Source: Adineta steineri
Taxonomy: Eukaryota > Rotifera > Eurotatoria > Adinetida > Adinetidae
Assembly (NCBI GenBank): GCA_905250115.1
Contig: CAJNOI010000255.1
Span: 38,995-102,994 of the forward strand
Length of the DNA stretch: 64,000 nucleotides
Reading direction: 5' to 3'
Positions 60,214 to 64,000 of this stretch are shown here, piece by piece (position 1 is the stretch's first letter; each line of letters begins with the position of its first letter). Position numbers and translations under genes: made by a program. The notes below the pieces were generated by a model. That model was given only the letters and a program-made list of their open reading frames with translations. It searched no databases and had not been told where the DNA came from.

Positions 60214-61571
60214 ATCATCATCATTAACAACAGAAGTATACTCAACAACGACAACAACAACAATAACTACAACAACCATCACTCAACAGTTAGGTAGGTT
60301 TTACAATATCACTCTTCAACTCTTCATATGCTACTTTTCTATCCAATGAATTTATAACTGGGGACCTTTCAGTTTGTGCCTGTCCCATGATAACTTGTAC
60401 ATCAATAGTATTGAATAGATAGGTATTGAATTGTCGAGTTGAGTACAGATGGCAACGGATATATAATACTAAGGTTACATTCAATACACATCAACAAGTT
60501 TTTATCGAAAAAAAAATGTTTAATTATACATAGAGAAACATTTATCGAAACTATTGTTTTTCTTTTATTTCCCATCTAGTATGGCATAACACTGGTAACC
60601 TGACTACTACGCGATATCGACATGCAGCATCTGTTTTAAACGATGGAAAAGTGTTAGTGACTGGCGGATTAGGAAGTCAGTATCAACTAAGTAGTACAGA
60701 GTTATATGATCCATCAACAGGCAAATGGACACTTACGGGTCGTATGCTTATTGAACGAGAACTTCACACAGCATCTGTATTAACAAATGGAAAAGTATTA
60801 GTTGTAGGTGGAGAATCTTCTCATGGTTATATAACGGAAAGTGAACTATATAATCCATCAACAGGTAATTGGACAGTTACTGATTCAACGCAGTATGCAC
60901 GAGCTGAACATACAGCAACTGTACTACCGAATGGCAAAGTATTAGTGACAGGTGGCTTTTATGGTGATAGACATCTAGATACTGCTGAATTGTATGATCC
61001 ATCAACAGAGACATGGACAAATACTAGTACCATGAATATTGGACGAGAACATCATACAGCAACCGTGTTAAGAGACGGAAGAGTTTTAGTTGCTGGTGGA
61101 GGTAAACATCCTAATGAGCACACTGCAGAGTTATATGATCCTGTAAGAGAAATATGGACTTATACTGGTAATATGACAGGTGGGCGAGAACGCCATACAG
61201 CATCTGCATTAGCAAGTGGAAAAGTATTAGTTACTGGTGGAACACAAGATGGTCCTTCAAATACTGCTGAGTTATATGACCCAAATACAGAAACATGGAC
61301 TGCTATTAGTAGTATGAAGGATGGGCGATTTGATCATACAGCATCCGTATTATCAAATGGAAAAGTATTAATCTCAGGTGGATATTTATCCAATTCTCTT
61401 AATAGTGTTGAATTGTATGATCCACTGACAGAAAGTTGGACAACTATTGCAAGCATGAATCATCTTCGAAGTGATCACACTGCATCTATATTATCAGATG
61501 GAACAATCTTAGCTGCAGGTGGATATGATAGAGGATCCATGAATACTGCCGAGCTATATAAATCATTGTAA
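60011..61571 (+). CDS. Membrane-anchored kelch-repeat protein
   Basis: Two exons (60011-60293, 60580-61571) give 424 residues. A basic N-terminus (QNRRFK) precedes one transmembrane helix (about 28-51), so the protein should be type II with its bulk outside. A Thr-rich stalk, encoded in part by an (ACT)n run near 60180, follows. The rest is seven kelch repeats of about 47 residues, with pattern ELYDP-x-TGKW, R-x-x-HTAS and GKVLVTGG. The last ELYKSL strand probably closes the propeller with the first repeat. This repeat style is common in bacteria and in bdelloid genes attributed to horizontal transfer. The start is the first ATG in the frame. Ligand unknown. Confidence 0.82.
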
Positions 61572-62403
61572 AAAAAAAGTTATCACGAGAGATTATTTGT
61601 AGTTTGAAACATAATCATTCATAAAAGAACAATTGTTGCATTTTACTCACTGATTTAATTTCTTGTAAGATTTTTTGCTAATAAAAATTTCTATACAGAA
61701 ACAATAAACTACACTTTAAAGGAAACTTACCAGAGCACAAAAGAGACTTAGCCTGTAGTATATCGTTATGAACCTGCTATCATTTCATTTTTTGTTTATA
61801 TATTCTCAGTTGCAGATGTACGATTGAATTTATTATAACTAGTTCATTTCTACCATAGAGCATGTCCAGTATTTTGAGAGTGTGAGTGTTATCTTTCATT
61901 ACTCTCACCCACATCCACATCCACCCCTTAAGATTAGTTCAATGTGTGTGGGGAGTATATCGAAGACTGCTTTATATTTTAGTCTTTATTATTTTTGTGC
62001 GAGAGTTTTCTCAATATACATTCGCAAAGTTATCATGCATGAATAGTTTTTATCGTTGTATCTCGTCAGCAATGACTAAAATTAGTTCGTTATTCTTTAT
62101 TAATGCAAATTCAAAAGAATAAGATTAATCTCTATTTAGTTTTAGCTTATTTTCTTTTTGCTTGTTTTATAAAGTGAGGTTTTTATGTGGAAGTTAAAAT
62201 TGTAATAAAATATCATTTATATCTGATATAACAAAGTTTTTTGTTTTGAAGGCATTATCATTATTTTATTTATTCAAATATAAAACAAAGAAAAAAAACA
62301 AACAAAAGAGAAAATTCACAAGTTTCTTGTTCAAAAAAAATATTTATTTAATCATTGCATTGATAGCTACATTTTTTATAGTTCATTTTGGTTGATTTCG
62401 TTT
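61572..62403. other. Intergenic spacer with a telomere-like tract
   Basis: No gene seen. At about 61877-61931 the sequence gagagtgtgagtg, then ctctcacccacatccacatc and caccccttaag, repeats the G-rich/C-rich layout of the boundary motifs. Confidence 0.5.
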
Positions 62404-62540
62404 TAAAATTATAACCCAGGACGATCACTTCAACCATCGGAAGCGGCGTGTTAAACGGCCTGTGTATTGCTTTATCGGTTGTCACCATATTTTACCGGAT
62501 GTAGGTGTGGGTATTCTATTCATTTCTACCCCACACCCAT
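62404..62540. repeat. Partial terminal-repeat element ending in the type 1 telomere-like motif
   Basis: After cccaggacgatc the sequence has aaacggcctgtgtattgctt and gttgtcaccatatttt, matching the inner terminal repeat at 49765-49800. It then runs into GGTGTGGGTATTCTATTCAT and tctaccccacaccc (62504-62538). It abuts the broken end of an R2-like element. Confidence 0.6.
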
Positions 62541-64000
62541 CCTAGAGTCATGAGATACTGAATCAAAGGCCTTGCTCACATCTAGTAGACACACAAAAAG
62601 ATTATTCTTGTTGGTACGTGCATGTCTTAATAGATTGTGAAGGAGAGCTACATTCTGACCTACACCATTCACTGATTTAAAGCCGGTCTGCTTTGAATTG
62701 TTGCGAAATACGGATTGCATTCGACGTGCCAATATTTTATTGTATAAGCGGATTAGTAGTGATGCTATGGTGATTGGACGCCAGTTTTTGATATTGTCTA
62801 GTTCATCCTGTCCTTTCGATAGTAAAACAGTCCTATTGATCTTGAGTGGATCAGGGATCTGTCTTCGACCAAGCCAGATGTTATATGCACACCATAGTTC
62901 TTTCTTCGCTATACGTTTAATATCTGTTAGTGACAGTCGATCTGGACCTAGGGCTGTAACATTCTTTGTGTGTTCTATCGCCAAGGCAATCTCCTCGCGG
63001 GTTATTGGTGCAAGAAGAACGTCGGATCCTACCGAGGCTTGTGGTTTGAATGAAACAGCATCCTTTGTATCAATTGTCCAGATGTTTCGATAGTGTTCGT
63101 GAGCTACGGACATAGGTGGTTTGAGTGCAGAATTATCAACACCGTCGAAGATTTCTGACGCTAACTTCGATTTGTCCTTTTTAAATAAACGTTGGTGATG
63201 CGCATATTTCTGAGCTTTTGCAATTGACTTTGCGCTGCGTAGTTTGCTCTCAATTGTTTGTCTATCGTCCTTGTGTGATTGAGACGATTGAACACTATTC
63301 GTCGTTTGATGTATTCCAATCAGTGACTCATTGACTGGATCAGAATTTGTCACATCATTGACATAATGCGTCATAGCGTCACACATTGTTTGACATAATC
63401 GAATTCTTCCCTTCACGATATTGGTTTTTATATACTGACGAATATCGGGATAAAATTCATTACTAGTTCCTATTTGAGTATCTTGAGATCTGTCATTAGA
63501 GCTGTGATTACCGGAATTATTATTTACATTTATACTATCATTCGCGATAGTAAGTGAATTTACAATTGTTGATTCTTCGGAATCATTAGACTCTTCAATG
63601 ATTTTTGTTGCTTTACTTTCACGTACCTGTTGTAGCGGCGTCTTGTATTCTGTCGTTTTGTCGACGTTTCTTTGTGGCTTCTCGTGATCTTGATGGCAAT
63701 TTCAACGCAAGAGCTGAATTCGAATTTATCGCCTCTATGGAGGTGAGATTAGCTTCAAGCTCTGCTAATATCAACATATCATCACGAGTCCACAATCGCT
63801 TTTTCATCGGAACTTCAATAGTGGCATTATACTTGTTAAGATGCCTATGTCTCATATGCTGTGAAAGGCTCACCTTTTTATCCCATCCACCAGACGCACA
63901 GAAATTACAATAGTATTTATTAGCTATCTCCTTCATTTCCACATTAGTTTCTTTCCTGGTATTATTACTGATACCATGATCTCCATTATCTTGTTCATCA
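62541..64000 (-). mobile_element. R2-like non-LTR retrotransposon, N-terminal half, 3'-truncated
   Basis: Read on the minus strand: a C2H2 finger (YYCNFCASGGWDKKVSLSQH, MRHRH) at 63915-63840, and a Myb-like segment (KRLWTRDDMLILAELEANL). A frame change near 63650 comes next, then a linker and the RT domain: TALGPDRLSLTDIKRI, LLSKGQDELDNIKNWRPITI and CLLDVSKAFDSVSHDS. The ZnF-Myb-RT order fits the R2 clade. The RT stops after palm motif A, so the catalytic YxDD box and the endonuclease are missing here. GC content is well above the host spacers. The 5' part continues out of the window. Confidence 0.8.

Noticed and set aside
60064..60282. Minus-strand Val-rich open frame
   Set aside because: It is the reverse of the Thr-rich stalk of the kelch gene, created by the ACT repeat.
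1..64000. CRISPR arrays, bacterial operons, tRNA or rRNA genes
   Set aside because: No regularly spaced repeats, ribosome-binding sites, tRNA B-box with cloverleaf, or rRNA segments were recognised by eye. A tRNAscan or Rfam search could still find small RNAs that I missed.

Overview
The window is eukaryotic nuclear DNA from a small invertebrate, and a bdelloid rotifer is the best fit. Supporting signs are very AT-rich spacers, coding genes split by mostly 45-60 bp GT-AG introns, closely packed metazoan genes, a kelch-repeat protein of bacterial style, non-LTR retrotransposon relics, and many short G-rich tracts resembling the (TGTGGG)n telomere repeat reported for bdelloids. The species assignment is an inference; no rRNA or mitochondrial marker is present.

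Region 1 (1-19.2 kb) is ordinary gene space. It holds, in order: the 3' part of an FHIP (FAM160A-like) gene, an intronless orphan GPCR, a short Gln/Asn-rich protein, a 71-residue EF-hand protein, a TEX47 homologue, a VWA7-like secreted protein, a small C2H2 protein next to a dispersed repeat, a 44-residue spliced microprotein and a CYP3-like cytochrome P450. Small non-autonomous DNA elements lie in introns and spacers: a hAT-like one at 2643-2809, a pogo/Tc1-like one at 6168-6726, and a 90-bp foldback at 15974-16063.

Region 2 (19.3-44.2 kb) is almost entirely minus strand: a RING/B-box/coiled-coil protein; a gene joining a double-stranded-RNA-binding domain to a PrimPol-type zinc finger, with a decayed paralogue beside it; tubulin cofactor B (TBCB); a 22-exon cohesin SA/STAG subunit; a stonin; and a cyclic-nucleotide-gated channel. 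The CNG gene has two alternative S6 exons of identical length (59 nt) and phase, which look mutually exclusive.

Region 3 (46.5-54.6 kb) is a patchwork of decayed mobile DNA. It contains two copies of an unrecognised multi-exon gene fragment, pieces of one non-LTR retrotransposon family in both orientations, a roughly 200-bp repeat found three times, a large inverted repeat, and a recurring ~40-bp motif. That motif is a G-rich telomere-like run, a spacer reading GAAATGAATAGAATA, then a C-rich run. It sits at junctions between unrelated sequences.

Region 4 (54.6-64 kb) is a 3.7-kb gene desert, an unrecognised seven-exon gene, a membrane-anchored kelch protein, and at the right edge the 5' half of an R2-like retrotransposon. 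Its reverse transcriptase breaks off within the palm domain and abuts the same telomere-like motif.

The genes form no single pathway. Several serve membrane traffic and cytoskeleton (FHIP, stonin, TBCB), signalling (GPCR, CNG channel, EF-hand) and chromosome cohesion (STAG). Exon coordinates were worked out by hand from GT/AG sites and reading-frame continuity.
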